Notes: generated by a model from the sequence alone, not told the origin. A stretch of 64,000 nucleotides of DNA from Rhodoferax saidenbachensis (GCF_001955715.1 NZ_CP019239.1:1364001-1428000), one strand, 5' to 3'. Positions 19,181 through 28,796 are shown, counted from the first letter of the stretch. Made by a program: numbers and translations.

Positions 19181-20959
19181 CTACTTCTTGGGCTCGTCTT
19201 TGCCCATGGATTCCTGCATGGCCTTCATGGGGTCTTCTTCTGCATGCGTGGCATCTTCCGTGGCAGGTGCTGCTGCGCCATCGGGCATCTGAACGTCGGG
19301 TGTTTCAGGCATCTTGCTGTCGGCGTCCATCTGCATTTGCACCTGGTCCATATCGACGGCTTCAACCTTGTCCAGTCCGCTGGAGACAATGCCAGGGAAG
19401 AAGATGATCAGCGCAACCATGATGACCTGGATGAGCACAAACGGTACCGCGCCCCAGTAGATCTGCATGGTCGTGACGGGCTGGATCAGCTTCTTGGTGA
19501 GGCGGTCGGTGTATTCCTTGGCAGGGGCTACGCTGCGCAGGTAGAACAGCGCAAAGCCGAAGGGCGGGTGCATGAAGGAGGTTTGCATGTTCACGCCCAG
19601 CAGCACGCCAAACCAGATCAGGTCAATGCCCAGCTTTTCCGCCACGGGTGCCAGCAAGGGCACCACGATGAAGGACAGCTCAAAGAAGTCCAGGAAAAAG
19701 GCCAGGAAGAAGATCAGCACATTGACCACAATCAGGAAGCCGGTCTGGCCGCCTGGCAGGCCCGTCAGCAGATGCTCCACCCATTTCTGGCCGTCCACAC
19801 CCTGGAATACCAGGCTGAAGATGGTGGAGCCGATCAGGATGAACACCACAAAGCAGGACAGCTTGGTGGTGGTGTTGAGGGCCTGCTTGAGCAAGCTCAT
19901 GCTCAGGCGTCCGCGGGCTATGGCCATGATGAACGCACCCAGTGCACCCATGGCGCCGCCTTCAGTCGGCGTGGCAATGCCCAGGAAAATGGTACCCAGC
20001 ACCAGGAAAATCAGCAGCAGCGGCGGGATCAGCACAAAAGTGACGCGCTCCGCCATGCGAGACAGCAGGCCCATGCGGGTAACTTTGTTGATCAGTGCAA
20101 TCACGAAGGCCAGCATCACGCCAGCGCACATGGACACCACGATAGTTTCGTCGGTGGCCACCTTTTCAACCAGCTCGCCCTTGAACCAGCTGTAGACATT
20201 GGCGTAGTGCTCGCCGAAGTACACGGCGACGGTTGTGGACACAATGGTCAGGATCAGCAGGGATAGCAGGCCGCTTTTACCGCTGTCTTCACGGATGGTG
20301 CGTGCTTCCAGTGGTAGCGCAGGTACCCAGGCGGGTCGGAAAATGGCCAGTAAAACGACATAACCGGTGTACATGGCGGTCAGCATGAAACCGGGGATGA
20401 AGGCACCCTTGTACATGTCACCCACGCTGCGGCCCAGCTGGTCGGCCAGAATGATCAGTACCAGGGACGGTGGAATGATTTGTGCCAGTGTGCCGGACGC
20501 GGCAATCACACCCGCAGCAATGCGGCGGTCATAGCCATAACGCAGCATGATGGGCAGGGAAATCAGACCCATGGAAATGACGGAGGCGGCCACCACACCG
20601 GTGGTCGCTGCCAGCAGGGCACCCACGAAAATCACGGCAAAGGCCAGACCACCGCGCACCGGGCCAAACAGTTGGCCAATGGTTTCCAGCAGGTCTTCGG
20701 CCATGCCGCTGCGTTCGAGGATCAGCCCCATCAATGTGAAGAAGGGGATAGCCAGCAAGGTGTCGTTCTGCATGATGCCGAACAAGCGCAGGGGTAGCGC
20801 TTGCAAGAGCGCTTCGGGCAACACGCCCAGTTCCACGCCCACGAAGCCGAAAAACAGGCCGCAGGCGCCCAGGCTGAACGCGACGGGAAAGCCCATCAGC
20901 AAAAAGAGGATCAAGCCCGCGAACATGATCGGGGCCATATTGGTAGTAAAGAATTCCAT
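19181..20959 (-). CDS. TRAP transporter large permease (DctM type) with acidic tail
   Basis: This 592-residue inner-membrane protein has the TRAP-L fold with about 12-14 helices, a GVVAASVISMGLISLP segment (about 136-151) and many small-residue helices. It is longer than the common 430-residue DctM: it has an enlarged loop near 240-340 and a final tail of about 70 residues (from about residue 525) rich in Met, Asp, Glu and Pro without helices. It works with the DctQ-like small permease, whose stop lies 14 bases upstream. Substrate follows from the binding protein and is unknown. Confidence 0.93.
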   Translation of the reverse strand: MEFFTTNMAPIMFAGLILFLLMGFPVAFSLGACGLFFGFVGVELGVLPEALLQALPLRLFGIMQNDTLLAIPFFTLMGLILERSGMAEDLLETIGQLFGPVRGGLAFAVIFVGALLAATTGVVAASVISMGLISLPIMLRYGYDRRIAAGVIAASGTLAQIIPPSLVLIILADQLGRSVGDMYKGAFIPGFMLTAMYTGYVVLLAIFRPAWVPALPLEARTIREDSGKSGLLSLLILTIVSTTVAVYFGEHYANVYSWFKGELVEKVATDETIVVSMCAGVMLAFVIALINKVTRMGLLSRMAERVTFVLIPPLLLIFLVLGTIFLGIATPTEGGAMGALGAFIMAIARGRLSMSLLKQALNTTTKLSCFVVFILIGSTIFSLVFQGVDGQKWVEHLLTGLPGGQTGFLIVVNVLIFFLAFFLDFFELSFIVVPLLAPVAEKLGIDLIWFGVLLGVNMQTSFMHPPFGFALFYLRSVAPAKEYTDRLTKKLIQPVTTMQIYWGAVPFVLIQVIMVALIIFFPGIVSSGLDKVEAVDMDQVQMQMDADSKMPETPDVQMPDGAAAPATEDATHAEEDPMKAMQESMGKDEPKK

Positions 20960-20973
20960 GAGTGGCTCCGGGC

Positions 20974-21573
20974 TCAGACAGCTTTGTTTTTGGATTCAGC
21001 CAGGCGCTGGATGGCTTCTGCCAGTTCCTCTTCGGCAGACTTCTCCACTTTTTTGGCAGTGGGGTCTTCTATGAGGCCTTGCAAGAAAGCCAGGCGCTTG
21101 ATCAGCTCGGACCAGCCCTGCAGCAACAGCAATGTGAAGCCCAACGGAATCATGGCGTACACCGGCCAGCGCACCAGGCCACCGGCGTTGCCCGATATTT
21201 CACCGGAGTGAAAGCCCTTGAGGAAGAAAGGAATGCCGTACCACAGGATGGCCAGGCATACCGGGGTCAGAAAGAAGGTGAATCCAATCACATCGATCCA
21301 GATCTGCGCGCGCTTGGATAGTTTGCTGGACACCACATCGATCTTGACGTGTTCGCCATTGAGCAGGGTGTAGCCCGCAGCGATCAGGAACGACGCGGCA
21401 AACAGGTACCACTGGACCTCCAGAAATGCGTTCGATCCGATATTGAACGCCTTTCGCACAGCGGCATTGACGCCGCTGATGATGGTGGAGGCCAGGATCA
21501 GCCAAATGACGTATTTGCCGATCTGTGTGTTGAGCCAGTCGACGGCTCTGGATAGTTTGAGAAGTGCCTGCAT
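20974..21573 (-). CDS. TRAP transporter small permease (DctQ type)
   Basis: This 199-residue protein has four predicted membrane helices (about 18-38, 55-75, 98-118 and 135-160), matching the DctQ small-permease family. The first helix region contains WLILASTIISGVNA and the second WYLFAASFLIAAGYTLLNG, including the family's EVQWY motif. The C-terminal 30 residues are charged. It forms a pair with the large permease. The 153-base gap to the antiporter gene downstream at 21727 holds nothing I recognise. Confidence 0.92.
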   Translation of the reverse strand: MQALLKLSRAVDWLNTQIGKYVIWLILASTIISGVNAAVRKAFNIGSNAFLEVQWYLFAASFLIAAGYTLLNGEHVKIDVVSSKLSKRAQIWIDVIGFTFFLTPVCLAILWYGIPFFLKGFHSGEISGNAGGLVRWPVYAMIPLGFTLLLLQGWSELIKRLAFLQGLIEDPTAKKVEKSAEEELAEAIQRLAESKNKAV

Positions 21574-21726
21574 AGTGGCTCCTGATTGTTATTCGTGTCG
21601 CCATATGCGGCACGCCCGATACCAAGCACCCCAACGGGTACCAAAGAACGTCGAGCGTAACCCGTTGTCGCTGAAATAAGCCTGACGCTGGCCTTCGGTG
21701 TTTACCCTTAGGCGCGCCGGTTACGA

Positions 21727-22986
21727 CTACAACAATCGGAAGGCGATGATGGCCACGATGGTGGGCGGTGTGGCGGCGATCAGCAGGCCCAGGGGATGGA
21801 TGGCGCTTTCATTGAACTTGCCACGCAGGATGGATACACCGGCCGGATTCGGTGCGTTGGCGATGACGGTCAGGCCGCCCCCGGTGACGGCGCCCATGAC
21901 CAGCGCCAGCTTGAATTCTTCACTCAGGCCTGCAACCTGTGAACCCAGATAAGTCAACGCGGCGTTGTCCGTGATGGCCGTCAGCAACGTAGCACCCGCG
22001 TACACGGTGCTGGCATCCATGCCGGTCAGCGCGCGTTCCAGCCACCATTGCTGCATGCCGCCCAGGACCACCAGGCCACCCAGGAAAAAAGCCACCATGA
22101 GGGCTTCACGCAGGATCAGCGGGTTCTGGTGGCGCTGGTAGGCCGTGGCGAATCCCAGGAAGAACAACAGCAGCCCCAGGAACACGGACGTGTGGTGGGA
22201 GAACACAACGATCAGTGCCAGGAACAGCAGGTGCACCAGTACCACGGACACTGGGACTGGCGCTATGGCGCTGACCTGTGCTGCGGGCAGTGCTGCGATT
22301 TCGCGACGGAACAGCAGCATGGCCCCGGCCGCATTCACGCATACCGCTACCGCCGCCTTCCAGCCGATGTGGCTGACCATGAACCACAAATCCCAATTCC
22401 ACTGGGTCGCCACCATCAATACGGGAGGAGCTGCAAAGGGCGTGAGCGTGCCGCCTATGGAAATATTCACGAACAAGACGCCGATAGTTGCGTACTTGAG
22501 TTTGCTGGAGATGGCGTTGGAATACAGGGTGTCGCGCAGGATCAGTGCCGCCAGCGTCATGGCAGCCGGCTCGGTGATCAGGGAGCCCATCAACGGGACC
22601 AGGGCCAGCGTGACAAAATAAATCGACATGCTTTGCTGCAGGGGAAGCACGCGTGCGACGACTTTGACGACACTCTCCACACACTGCAGGATGGGGCGGG
22701 TGCCGGCCACCACCATGATGGCAAATACAAAGAGGGGCTCACCGAAATTGCGGCTGTCCAGGTAGGTGGTGGCCTCGGTTTTTCCGCTGATGGCGAGCAT
22801 GAAGATCATCATGACCATGGCCCAGAAGCCAAACACCACCTCCACTTCACCCAACAAATGCCAGATGCCCGCATGGTTGGGCTGGGTGTGGGCCAAGTGC
22901 TCAAAAAATTTGGTGGAGAAGGTGTGAATGACGGCCAGTGCAAACAGGACTGCGCCGATGATTTGAATATGGGTGGGGGCGGACAT
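21727..22986 (-). CDS. putative Na+/H+ antiporter
   Basis: This 419-residue membrane protein has about twelve helices. It resembles the putative Na+/H+ antiporter family (Pfam Na_H_antiport_3, formerly DUF1504): a conserved ITEPAAMTLAALILRD segment (about residue 135), GGTLTPFAAPPVLMVA (about 175) and a late GGGLTVIANAPNPAG (about 380). The last two are typical of the ion transporter superfamily's re-entrant loops. Transport of Na+ is inferred from the family. The start at 22986 (MSAPTHIQ) is preferred over an upstream TTG. Confidence 0.82.
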   Translation of the reverse strand: MSAPTHIQIIGAVLFALAVIHTFSTKFFEHLAHTQPNHAGIWHLLGEVEVVFGFWAMVMMIFMLAISGKTEATTYLDSRNFGEPLFVFAIMVVAGTRPILQCVESVVKVVARVLPLQQSMSIYFVTLALVPLMGSLITEPAAMTLAALILRDTLYSNAISSKLKYATIGVLFVNISIGGTLTPFAAPPVLMVATQWNWDLWFMVSHIGWKAAVAVCVNAAGAMLLFRREIAALPAAQVSAIAPVPVSVVLVHLLFLALIVVFSHHTSVFLGLLLFFLGFATAYQRHQNPLILREALMVAFFLGGLVVLGGMQQWWLERALTGMDASTVYAGATLLTAITDNAALTYLGSQVAGLSEEFKLALVMGAVTGGGLTVIANAPNPAGVSILRGKFNESAIHPLGLLIAATPPTIVAIIAFRLL

Positions 22987-23145
22987 GGGTTTTCTTTTCA
23001 ACTAGCGGGTCATGAAGCGCACATTGCGCGCACCGCAGTCTAATGTTTGCAAGCCGGTTTGGGGCTGAACAAACCCTGACACACCGGTCCGGAACAGGCC
23101 AGGCACCCACAATTTACGGAAAATAGGGCCAAAGGCCCGGCTCGC

Positions 23146-24254
23146 TCAAAAGTGAAGTGCAACACACCGATTGAAACTTCAATAAGGTGTGTCCATGAAA
23201 CTGAACCAAGAGTACAAACAGCTCGATTACAAAGAGCGCCAGACCATTGCTGTATGCCTTGAGCTCGGATTGAGTATCCGGGCGGTAGCCCGAGTACTGG
23301 GTCGTGCCCCCTCCACGGTGAGTCGTGAGATCAACCGAAACAGCGGTGCTGGTGCCTATAGTTGCCGATTCGCACAACAGCGCTTTGTGCGCAGGCGTCG
23401 CCACAGCAGACCGCCCCCGAAGCTGGTGGCGGGCAATGCCCTCTTCGCCTCTGTGCACGCCTTATTGCAACTGCGTTGGTCACCCCAGCAAATTGCCTCT
23501 CGCCTAGCTACACTGCATCCGCATGAGGCGCACCAACGCGTCTCTCACGAAACCATCTACAACGTCATCTACGCCCAACCCCGGGGTGAGCTGCGCCGCG
23601 AGCTCATTGCCTGTTTGCGTCTGGCCCGCACCAAGCGCTGGCCCCGTTCACGTGGCGAAGACCGCCGCGGTCAGATCGCTGATCTCTTGAGCATCCATGT
23701 ACGTCCCCCGCAGGTTGAGGATCGACTGTTCCCTGGTCACTGGGAAGGTGACTTGATCAAAGGAGCAGGCAACCTCAGTGCTGTGGGCACCCTGGTAGAG
23801 CGCAGCACCCGGCTCCTGATGTTGGTAAAGCTGCCGCATCCCAACCCAGCCACTGCAGCCCACGTGCTGCAAGCGTTTACGGACAAGCTCAACGGTATTG
23901 CCAAGCCTATGCGCCAAACACTGACTTATGACCGGGGGCGTGAGATGGCTCACCATGCGCAATTGACAGCCAACACCGGGGTTGCCGTGTATTTCTGTGA
24001 TCCGCACAGTCCTTGGCAGCGTGGCACCAATGAGAACACCAACGGTTTGGTACGACAGTTCCTGCCAAAGGGGACAGACCTGTCGGGTTACAGCCAGGAG
24101 CAACTCGACGGGATTGCTGACTTGATGAATGGACGGCCTCGCAAGACGCTGGGCTGGTTGACTCCGCTGGAGGTGTACGGCCAGTGGCTGGCCAAGCTTG
24201 AGCACTCTCCTGACTCCATCCAATAAACTCAGCTTGTGTTGCACTTGGATTTGA
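23146..24254 (+). mobile_element. IS30-family insertion sequence, intact
   Basis: The element is about 1.1 kb. Its imperfect terminal inverted repeats share AAGTGCAACACA (left end from 23146, right end to 24254), and one open transposase gene fills it. Target duplication could not be fixed. It lies between the antiporter gene and crcB, and its right end abuts a degenerate copy of the dispersed hairpin repeat. Confidence 0.88.
23195..24226 (+). CDS. IS30-family transposase
   Basis: This 343-residue transposase has an N-terminal helix-turn-helix (IAVCLELGLSIRAVARVLGR, about residues 18-37) followed by an IS30-type DDE catalytic core: aspartate in HWEGDLIKGA (about 186), aspartate in TYDRGREM (about 245), and glutamate in QRGTNENTNGLVRQ (about 280). 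There is no frameshift or stop, so it may be active. AAGG at 23184 supports the ATG at 23195. Confidence 0.95.
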   Translation: MKLNQEYKQLDYKERQTIAVCLELGLSIRAVARVLGRAPSTVSREINRNSGAGAYSCRFAQQRFVRRRRHSRPPPKLVAGNALFASVHALLQLRWSPQQIASRLATLHPHEAHQRVSHETIYNVIYAQPRGELRRELIACLRLARTKRWPRSRGEDRRGQIADLLSIHVRPPQVEDRLFPGHWEGDLIKGAGNLSAVGTLVERSTRLLMLVKLPHPNPATAAHVLQAFTDKLNGIAKPMRQTLTYDRGREMAHHAQLTANTGVAVYFCDPHSPWQRGTNENTNGLVRQFLPKGTDLSGYSQEQLDGIADLMNGRPRKTLGWLTPLEVYGQWLAKLEHSPDSIQ

Positions 24255-24257
24255 CTC

Positions 24258-24302
24258 CGCCCCCTGTCAATCATGCGCGAGCAGCTATCAATAACGTAGC
24301 AG
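24258..24302 (-). repeat. dispersed hairpin repeat, copy 4 (encodes CrcB C-terminus)
   Basis: The blocks are GCCCCCTG, GCGCGAGCAGCTATC and GTAGC. Read on the minus strand it encodes the last residues of CrcB (about TLLIAARA) and the stop. The IS30 right end lies 3-4 bases away. Confidence 0.6.
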
Positions 24303-24657
24303 ATTTCAGGCCTGCCATGGTCAGCAGCAGTGATCCCAGCACATGTACCGCCGTGGTTCCCAGTGCCATGGCGTAGCGTTGCTGTTGCAGCATGGCCACC
24401 ACTTCCGCCGAAAAACTGGAGAACGTGGTGAGCCCGCCCAGAAACCCGGTGATCAGTGCGAGGCGCCAGGCGGGGTCGAGCTGGGGCAGCGCCTGAAACA
24501 CCGCCACAGCCACGCCGACCAGATAGCCGCCGATGAGATTCGCAGCCAGTGTGCCCAGGGGCATGGCGGTGCTTGCGGGGTTCAGCCACAGGCCGAGTTG
24601 CCAGCGGGCCAATGCGCCCACGCTGGCGCCCAGACTGATGGCGAAGACTGCCAACAT
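24271..24657 (-). CDS. crcB: fluoride efflux channel
   Basis: The 128-residue four-helix membrane protein is a Fluc/CrcB fluoride channel. It contains GALARWQLGLWL near residue 14, LGTLAANLIGGYLVG (about 34-48) with the conserved Asn, and GFLGGLTTFSSFS (about 70-82) with the phenylalanine-box region. It lowers cytoplasmic fluoride. Its start overlaps the ComEA stop by one base. The final residues come from a dispersed repeat. I saw no fluoride riboswitch upstream. Confidence 0.93.
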   Translation of the reverse strand: MLAVFAISLGASVGALARWQLGLWLNPASTAMPLGTLAANLIGGYLVGVAVAVFQALPQLDPAWRLALITGFLGGLTTFSSFSAEVVAMLQQQRYAMALGTTAVHVLGSLLLTMAGLKSATLLIAARA

Positions 24658-24935
24658 CAGGGTGTTCCTGCGTAGGGTGAGCCCTGTACGGTCAGTCCAG
24701 CTTTGGACAGCTTGGCGGCGGTGGCTGGTTTGAGGCCTTTGACACGGACCATGAAGTCGGCCCAGTCCTTGAAAGCGCCTTGCTCACGCGCCTTGAGGAT
24801 GCGGGCCGTGCTGCTGGGCCCCAGGCCTCTGATGCTGTCGAGTTCGGCCTCGGTGGCCTGGTTGACTTCCACTGCAGCAAAACTCGCAGCGCTCAAAAGC
24901 GCGATCGACAGGAACATCAGGCATCGCTTCAGCAT
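24657..24935 (-). CDS. ComEA-type helix-hairpin-helix protein
   Basis: This 92-residue exported protein has a signal peptide (MLKRCLMFLSIALLSAAS, cleavage near SFA) followed by one helix-hairpin-helix domain reading VNQATEAELDSIRGLGP and a second hairpin IKGL-like VKGLKPATAAKL. ComEA binds DNA in the periplasm during natural uptake; short single-domain forms like this one may also serve repair or be unrelated to competence. AAGGAG sits ahead of the start. It overlaps crcB by one base. Confidence 0.85.
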   Translation of the reverse strand: MLKRCLMFLSIALLSAASFAAVEVNQATEAELDSIRGLGPSSTARILKAREQGAFKDWADFMVRVKGLKPATAAKLSKAGLTVQGSPYAGTP

Positions 24936-24946
24936 GGAACAACTCC

Positions 24947-25966
24947 TTAGGGGCGGGCGGACAACCACTGCACGTATTGGGCCACACCGGTTTGCACATC
25001 GGCAAACTGGTGGTCGCAGCCGGTGGCGCGCAAAGCGGTCAGATCCGCCTGGGTGTAACACTGGTATTTGCCGCGCAAGGCATCGGGGAAGGCCACGTAT
25101 TCCACCAGGCCTTGTTGGGCCACGGCAGGCAGGTCCAGTGCGGCATGGCCTTGCTGCGCGCGCAGGGCGTTGACGACCGAGCTGGCCACATCGTTGAATG
25201 GCTGGGCATGGCCCGTGCCCAAATTGAAAATGCCGGATTCGGTCGGATGGTCAAAAAACCAGAGGTTCACGGCCACCACGTCATCGATGAAAACAAAGTC
25301 GCGCATCTGCCCGCCGGGCGCGTAGCCGCCGTATTCACCAAACAGCTTGACCCGGCCCTCGGCCTTGAACTGGTGGTACTGGTGAAAGGCTACGCTGGCC
25401 ATGCGGCCCTTGTGTTGTTCACGCGGGCCGTAGACGTTGAAGTAACGAAAGCCCACCACCTGCATGGTTTTGCCGGCCTTGGTGCGCTGGAAATCGTTGC
25501 CACACTCGCGGCGCATACGTTGGTCGAACAGCAGTTTGGAGTAGCCGTAGACGTTGAGCGGCGCCTCAAACGCCGGGTCTTCACGGAAGGTGTCCGAGCC
25601 GCCGTACGTCGCCGCGCTGGAGGCATACAACAAGCGTGCACCACGCTTCTGGCAGGCCTGAAACAGTTGCCAGGACAGCGTGTAGTTGTTGGCCATCATG
25701 TACTTGCCGTCCTGTTCCATGGTGTCGCTGCAGGCGCCTTCGTGGAACACGGCCTCGATCTGGCCATAGTGGCCGGACGCAAATGCGTCATAAAACGTGT
25801 CGGCGTCCACGTAGTCCGCAATCTTCAGGTCGGCCAGATTGCGGAATTTGTCGCCTTGTTTCAAATCATCCACGGCGATGATGTCGTCAATGCCGCGGGC
25901 GTTGAGCCCGGCAATGATGTTGCTGCCAATAAAACCGGCGGCGCCGGTGACCACGATGCGTGTCAT
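24947..25966 (-). CDS. hldD: ADP-L-glycero-D-manno-heptose 6-epimerase
   Basis: HldD converts ADP-D-glycero- to ADP-L-glycero-manno-heptose for lipopolysaccharide inner core. The 339-residue SDR enzyme opens with the dinucleotide motif [12 protein letters not shown] (residues 5-16), has the catalytic YSKLLFDQ (Tyr-x-x-x-Lys, about residue 141) and the family's [17 protein letters not shown] segment. It overlaps hldE by 4 bases, forming a heptose pair on the minus strand. Confidence 0.96.
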   Translation of the reverse strand: MTRIVVTGAAGFIGSNIIAGLNARGIDDIIAVDDLKQGDKFRNLADLKIADYVDADTFYDAFASGHYGQIEAVFHEGACSDTMEQDGKYMMANNYTLSWQLFQACQKRGARLLYASSAATYGGSDTFREDPAFEAPLNVYGYSKLLFDQRMRRECGNDFQRTKAGKTMQVVGFRYFNVYGPREQHKGRMASVAFHQYHQFKAEGRVKLFGEYGGYAPGGQMRDFVFIDDVVAVNLWFFDHPTESGIFNLGTGHAQPFNDVASSVVNALRAQQGHAALDLPAVAQQGLVEYVAFPDALRGKYQCYTQADLTALRATGCDHQFADVQTGVAQYVQWLSARP

Positions 25967-26892
25967 GCAAATAGCTCCTCGTACGACACCGTCGCGGTGC
26001 CGAATTTACCCACCACCAAACCACCGGCCCGGTTGGCCAGCGGCACAGCGTCGCGCAGGCTCAGGCCCGCACCCACCAGCGTCGCCATGGTGGCAATCAC
26101 GGTGTCGCCGGCGCCCGTCACGTCAAACACTTCGCGCGCCTGCGCGCTCACATGCAGTTGGCCTGCGGCGTCAAACAGGGTCATGCCTTCTTCGCTGCGG
26201 GTGAGCAGCACGGCATCCAGTTGCAGTTGCGTGCGCAGGTTTTGCACCTTGGTGCGTAATTCTTCTTCATCGCGCCAGCCGCCTACTGCCTGTTGTAGCT
26301 CCGCCCGGTTGGGCGTAATGACGGTGGCCCCGCTGTAGCGCGAATAGTCGGAGCCCTTGGGGTCGATCAGCACGGGTTTGCCGGCAGCGCGCGCGCGCGC
26401 AATCATGTCGCCCACATGGGCCAGGCCACCCTTGCCGTAGTCGGAAAACAGAATGGCGTCGTGCGCGGGCAGCAGGCTTTCAAAAACGGCCGTCTGGCCC
26501 GACAGAATTTCGTGGTTCGGGGTGTTTTCGAAGTCCAGCCGGATCAGTTGCTGTTGTCGGCCAATCACGCGCAGCTTGACGGTGGTCTTGAGGTCGCTGT
26601 CACGGCCAAAATGGGTGCGGATGCCGGTGGTGGCCACCAGCGCTTCTAGCTTGTGGCTGGCTTCGTCGTCGCCCACTACGGTCAATAACGATGCCTGGGC
26701 ACCCAGCGTGGCCGCGTTGAACGCCACATTGGCGGCACCACCGCAACGTTCTTCTTCGCGTGTGACACGCACGACCGGTACGGGAGCCTCGGGGCTGATG
26801 CGGTCCACCGCACCGTACCAGTAGCGGTCTAGCATCACGTCGCCCACAACGAGCACGCGTGCTGCAGAAATTTGGTCTTTGGTCATAGCCAT
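25963..26892 (-). CDS. hldE: D-glycero-beta-D-manno-heptose-7-phosphate kinase
   Basis: This 309-residue PfkB-family kinase corresponds to the first domain of HldE (RfaE domain I); the adenylyltransferase domain is absent, so that step must be encoded elsewhere. It shows [11 protein letters not shown] (about 18-28), [15 protein letters not shown] (about 51-65) and the catalytic [14 protein letters not shown] (about 259-272). It overlaps hldD by 4 bases and follows lapB by 30 bases. Confidence 0.93.
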   Translation of the reverse strand: MAMTKDQISAARVLVVGDVMLDRYWYGAVDRISPEAPVPVVRVTREEERCGGAANVAFNAATLGAQASLLTVVGDDEASHKLEALVATTGIRTHFGRDSDLKTTVKLRVIGRQQQLIRLDFENTPNHEILSGQTAVFESLLPAHDAILFSDYGKGGLAHVGDMIARARAAGKPVLIDPKGSDYSRYSGATVITPNRAELQQAVGGWRDEEELRTKVQNLRTQLQLDAVLLTRSEEGMTLFDAAGQLHVSAQAREVFDVTGAGDTVIATMATLVGAGLSLRDAVPLANRAGGLVVGKFGTATVSYEELFA

Positions 26893-26922
26893 CTGTATCG
26901 GGCCTTGCGGCGTGTCTGTGTT

Positions 26923-28080
26923 TTATAGCTCTTCCACGCGGCGCGCGGGGTAGCTGTCCCAGGCTTGGCAGCCCGGGCATTGCCAGAAATGTTGCTTGGC
27001 TTCAAAGCCGCAGGCCGCACAGCGGTAGCGGGTGAGCGGTTTGACGGCATGGTCCAGTGCGCGCTGCACCTGGGGGTGAAACTGCTCGTGTTCCAGTTTT
27101 TCGCCAGCAATCCATTTGGCGGCGGCCACCAGGGATGGCTCTTTCTCCAGATGGTGGGCATACCACTCGCGCGCGCTGGTGGTGGCATCGCCGCTGGCGG
27201 CTTCCAGGGCCACGATGGCGTCCAGCACATCCAGCGACGGTGTTTCTGCGTACAGCGCCTTGAGTTTTGCCAGGGCCTGTGCACACTGGCCGCCCCGCAT
27301 CGCGCAGTCGGTCAGCTGGGCCGCAATCAGGGGGATGGCAGAGGGCGCCGCGTCCAGTGCTTCCATGAGGGTGAGGGCCGCGCTGTGTGGGTCGCCCGAC
27401 TGGTCTTGCAGGCGGGCCAGATCCATGCGCGGGCGCGGGACCTCCGGGGCGGTTTGCGTGGCTTGTGTCAGAAGAGCCTGGGCTTGCTGGGTATCGCCCT
27501 GTGCCGCCAATGTGGCTGCTTGTTCACACAGGTAGTGGGCCAGCCGGCCCTTGAAGCTGCCTTGCCCCGCCGATTCCAGTTTCTCCGCAATCTGTGCCGC
27601 CTGGGGCCAGTCGCGGGAGCGCTCATAGTTGGCCAGCAGCGCTAGGCGGGCCTGGGCTTCAAAACGGGTGCCTTCGAGCTTGCGCAGGGCTTCTTCGGCA
27701 CGGTCCAGCAGGCCGGCCTTGAGGTAGTCCAGCGCCAGGGCATGTTGCGCACGGTGCCGGTCGTCCAGCACCAGGTCGCCACGCGACAGCAGGTGCTGGT
27801 GCACCCGCACGGCACGTTCGTATTCGCCGCGGCGGCGGAACAGATTGCCCAGCGCGAAATGCAGCTCGGAGGTATCCGGGTCGTTTTGCACCGCTTCGAT
27901 GAAAGCGTCAATGGCCTGGTCCTGCTGCTCGTTGAGCAGAAAGTTCAGACCCTTGAAATAGGCCTTGGGGGCCTGGCGGTTTTCCAGGCGCAGCTGGCGC
28001 ATGTCCATGCGCGAAGCCAGCCAGCCCAGTACAAAGGCCACAGGCAGGCCTAGCAAAATCAGCGTCAGATCAAATTCCAT
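26923..28080 (-). CDS. lapB: lipopolysaccharide assembly protein LapB (TPR)
   Basis: LapB (YciM) controls LpxC turnover with FtsH and so balances lipopolysaccharide synthesis. This 385-residue protein has one N-terminal membrane helix (residues about 5-20), a run of tetratricopeptide repeats (about 35-340), and a C-terminal rubredoxin-like zinc knuckle with CAACG and CPGC (about 355-373), the full LapB plan. It overlaps lapA by 11 bases. Confidence 0.95.
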   Translation of the reverse strand: MEFDLTLILLGLPVAFVLGWLASRMDMRQLRLENRQAPKAYFKGLNFLLNEQQDQAIDAFIEAVQNDPDTSELHFALGNLFRRRGEYERAVRVHQHLLSRGDLVLDDRHRAQHALALDYLKAGLLDRAEEALRKLEGTRFEAQARLALLANYERSRDWPQAAQIAEKLESAGQGSFKGRLAHYLCEQAATLAAQGDTQQAQALLTQATQTAPEVPRPRMDLARLQDQSGDPHSAALTLMEALDAAPSAIPLIAAQLTDCAMRGGQCAQALAKLKALYAETPSLDVLDAIVALEAASGDATTSAREWYAHHLEKEPSLVAAAKWIAGEKLEHEQFHPQVQRALDHAVKPLTRYRCAACGFEAKQHFWQCPGCQAWDSYPARRVEEL

Positions 28081-28387
28081 GGATAGTCGGTACGGCAGGT
28101 TTGTCCGCGTCGGCAGCTGCTACGGCAGCCAGCGCTGCGGCGGCATCGCGTTGCGCACGGTAGGCGGCGCGGCGGTGTTGCCACCAGCGTGGCACCATGC
28201 CCAGCACGCCGATCACCAAGCCCAGCGCAAAGGCGATCAGCACGACCAGCACCAGTGGCCCCGTCCATTGCTGTCCGAAGAAAAAGCGCACCGTCACATC
28301 GCCCTGGTTATTCAGGGCAAAAGCGAAAAGGGTAAAAAAAATGGCTGCTTTAAGTAACCACTTAAAGAGCCATGCGACTTGTTTCAT
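28070..28387 (-). CDS. lapA: LapA family protein (DUF1049)
   Basis: This 105-residue protein has two membrane helices (about 8-25 and 42-65) flanking a short periplasmic loop, and a charged Ala-rich cytoplasmic tail. This is the LapA/DUF1049 plan. LapA partners LapB in lipopolysaccharide regulation. It sits between ihfB and lapB in the conserved order. Confidence 0.9.
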   Translation of the reverse strand: MKQVAWLFKWLLKAAIFFTLFAFALNNQGDVTVRFFFGQQWTGPLVLVVLIAFALGLVIGVLGMVPRWWQHRRAAYRAQRDAAAALAAVAAADADKPAVPTIHGI

Positions 28388-28427
28388 TCATCTCCTAGGG
28401 TAGCGAGATGATTCTAATGGAGCGCAA

Positions 28428-28739
28428 TCAAACTTTTGTCTTGGTTTCCAGCTCGGCAGTGCGGGTATCCACAGCTTCACGCAGGGCCTTGCCGGGCTTG
28501 AAGTGGGGGACGCGTTTTTCGGGAATCGCAACACTCTCGCCGCTGCGCGGATTGCGGCCCATGCGGGGCGGGCGACGGTTGATGGAGAAGCTGCCAAAGC
28601 CGCGAATCTCGATGCGGTGGCCGCGTACCAGGGCGTCGTTCATGGCGTCCAGAATGGCCTTCACGGCGAATTCGGCGTCGCGGTGGGTCAGCTGGCTAAA
28701 ACGGTTGGCCAGTTCTTCAACGAGGTCGGAGCGGGTCAT
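28428..28739 (-). CDS. ihfB: integration host factor subunit beta
   Basis: This 103-residue HU/IHF-family DNA-bending protein shows [14 protein letters not shown] at the start, the [21 protein letters not shown]-binding arm with the intercalating proline (about residues 46-63), and a C-terminal helix. It pairs with IhfA, which is outside the window. IHF also assists sigma-54 promoters such as that of glnA. The gene follows rpsA after a terminator-like hairpin. Confidence 0.96.
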   Translation of the reverse strand: MTRSDLVEELANRFSQLTHRDAEFAVKAILDAMNDALVRGHRIEIRGFGSFSINRRPPRMGRNPRSGESVAIPEKRVPHFKPGKALREAVDTRTAELETKTKV

Positions 28740-28760
28740 GGATTTTTGGTTTCAGCAAAG

Positions 28761-28796
28761 AAAACGACCGGCCACACACACGCGCAGCCGGTCGTT
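28761..28796 (-). terminator. terminator between rpsA and ihfB
   Basis: On the minus strand a 10-bp stem (AACGACCGGC / GCCGGTCGTT) with a 14-base loop is followed by TTTTCTTT. It should reduce, perhaps not abolish, read-through from rpsA into ihfB. Confidence 0.8.

Noticed and set aside
23089..23145. IS30 target-site duplication
   Set aside because: The flanks do not show a convincing 2-3 bp duplication, so none is claimed.
24936..25000. A fluoride riboswitch ahead of crcB
   Set aside because: crcB is translated inside an overlapping operon after comEA, and no crcB-motif pseudoknot sequence is visible in the leader.
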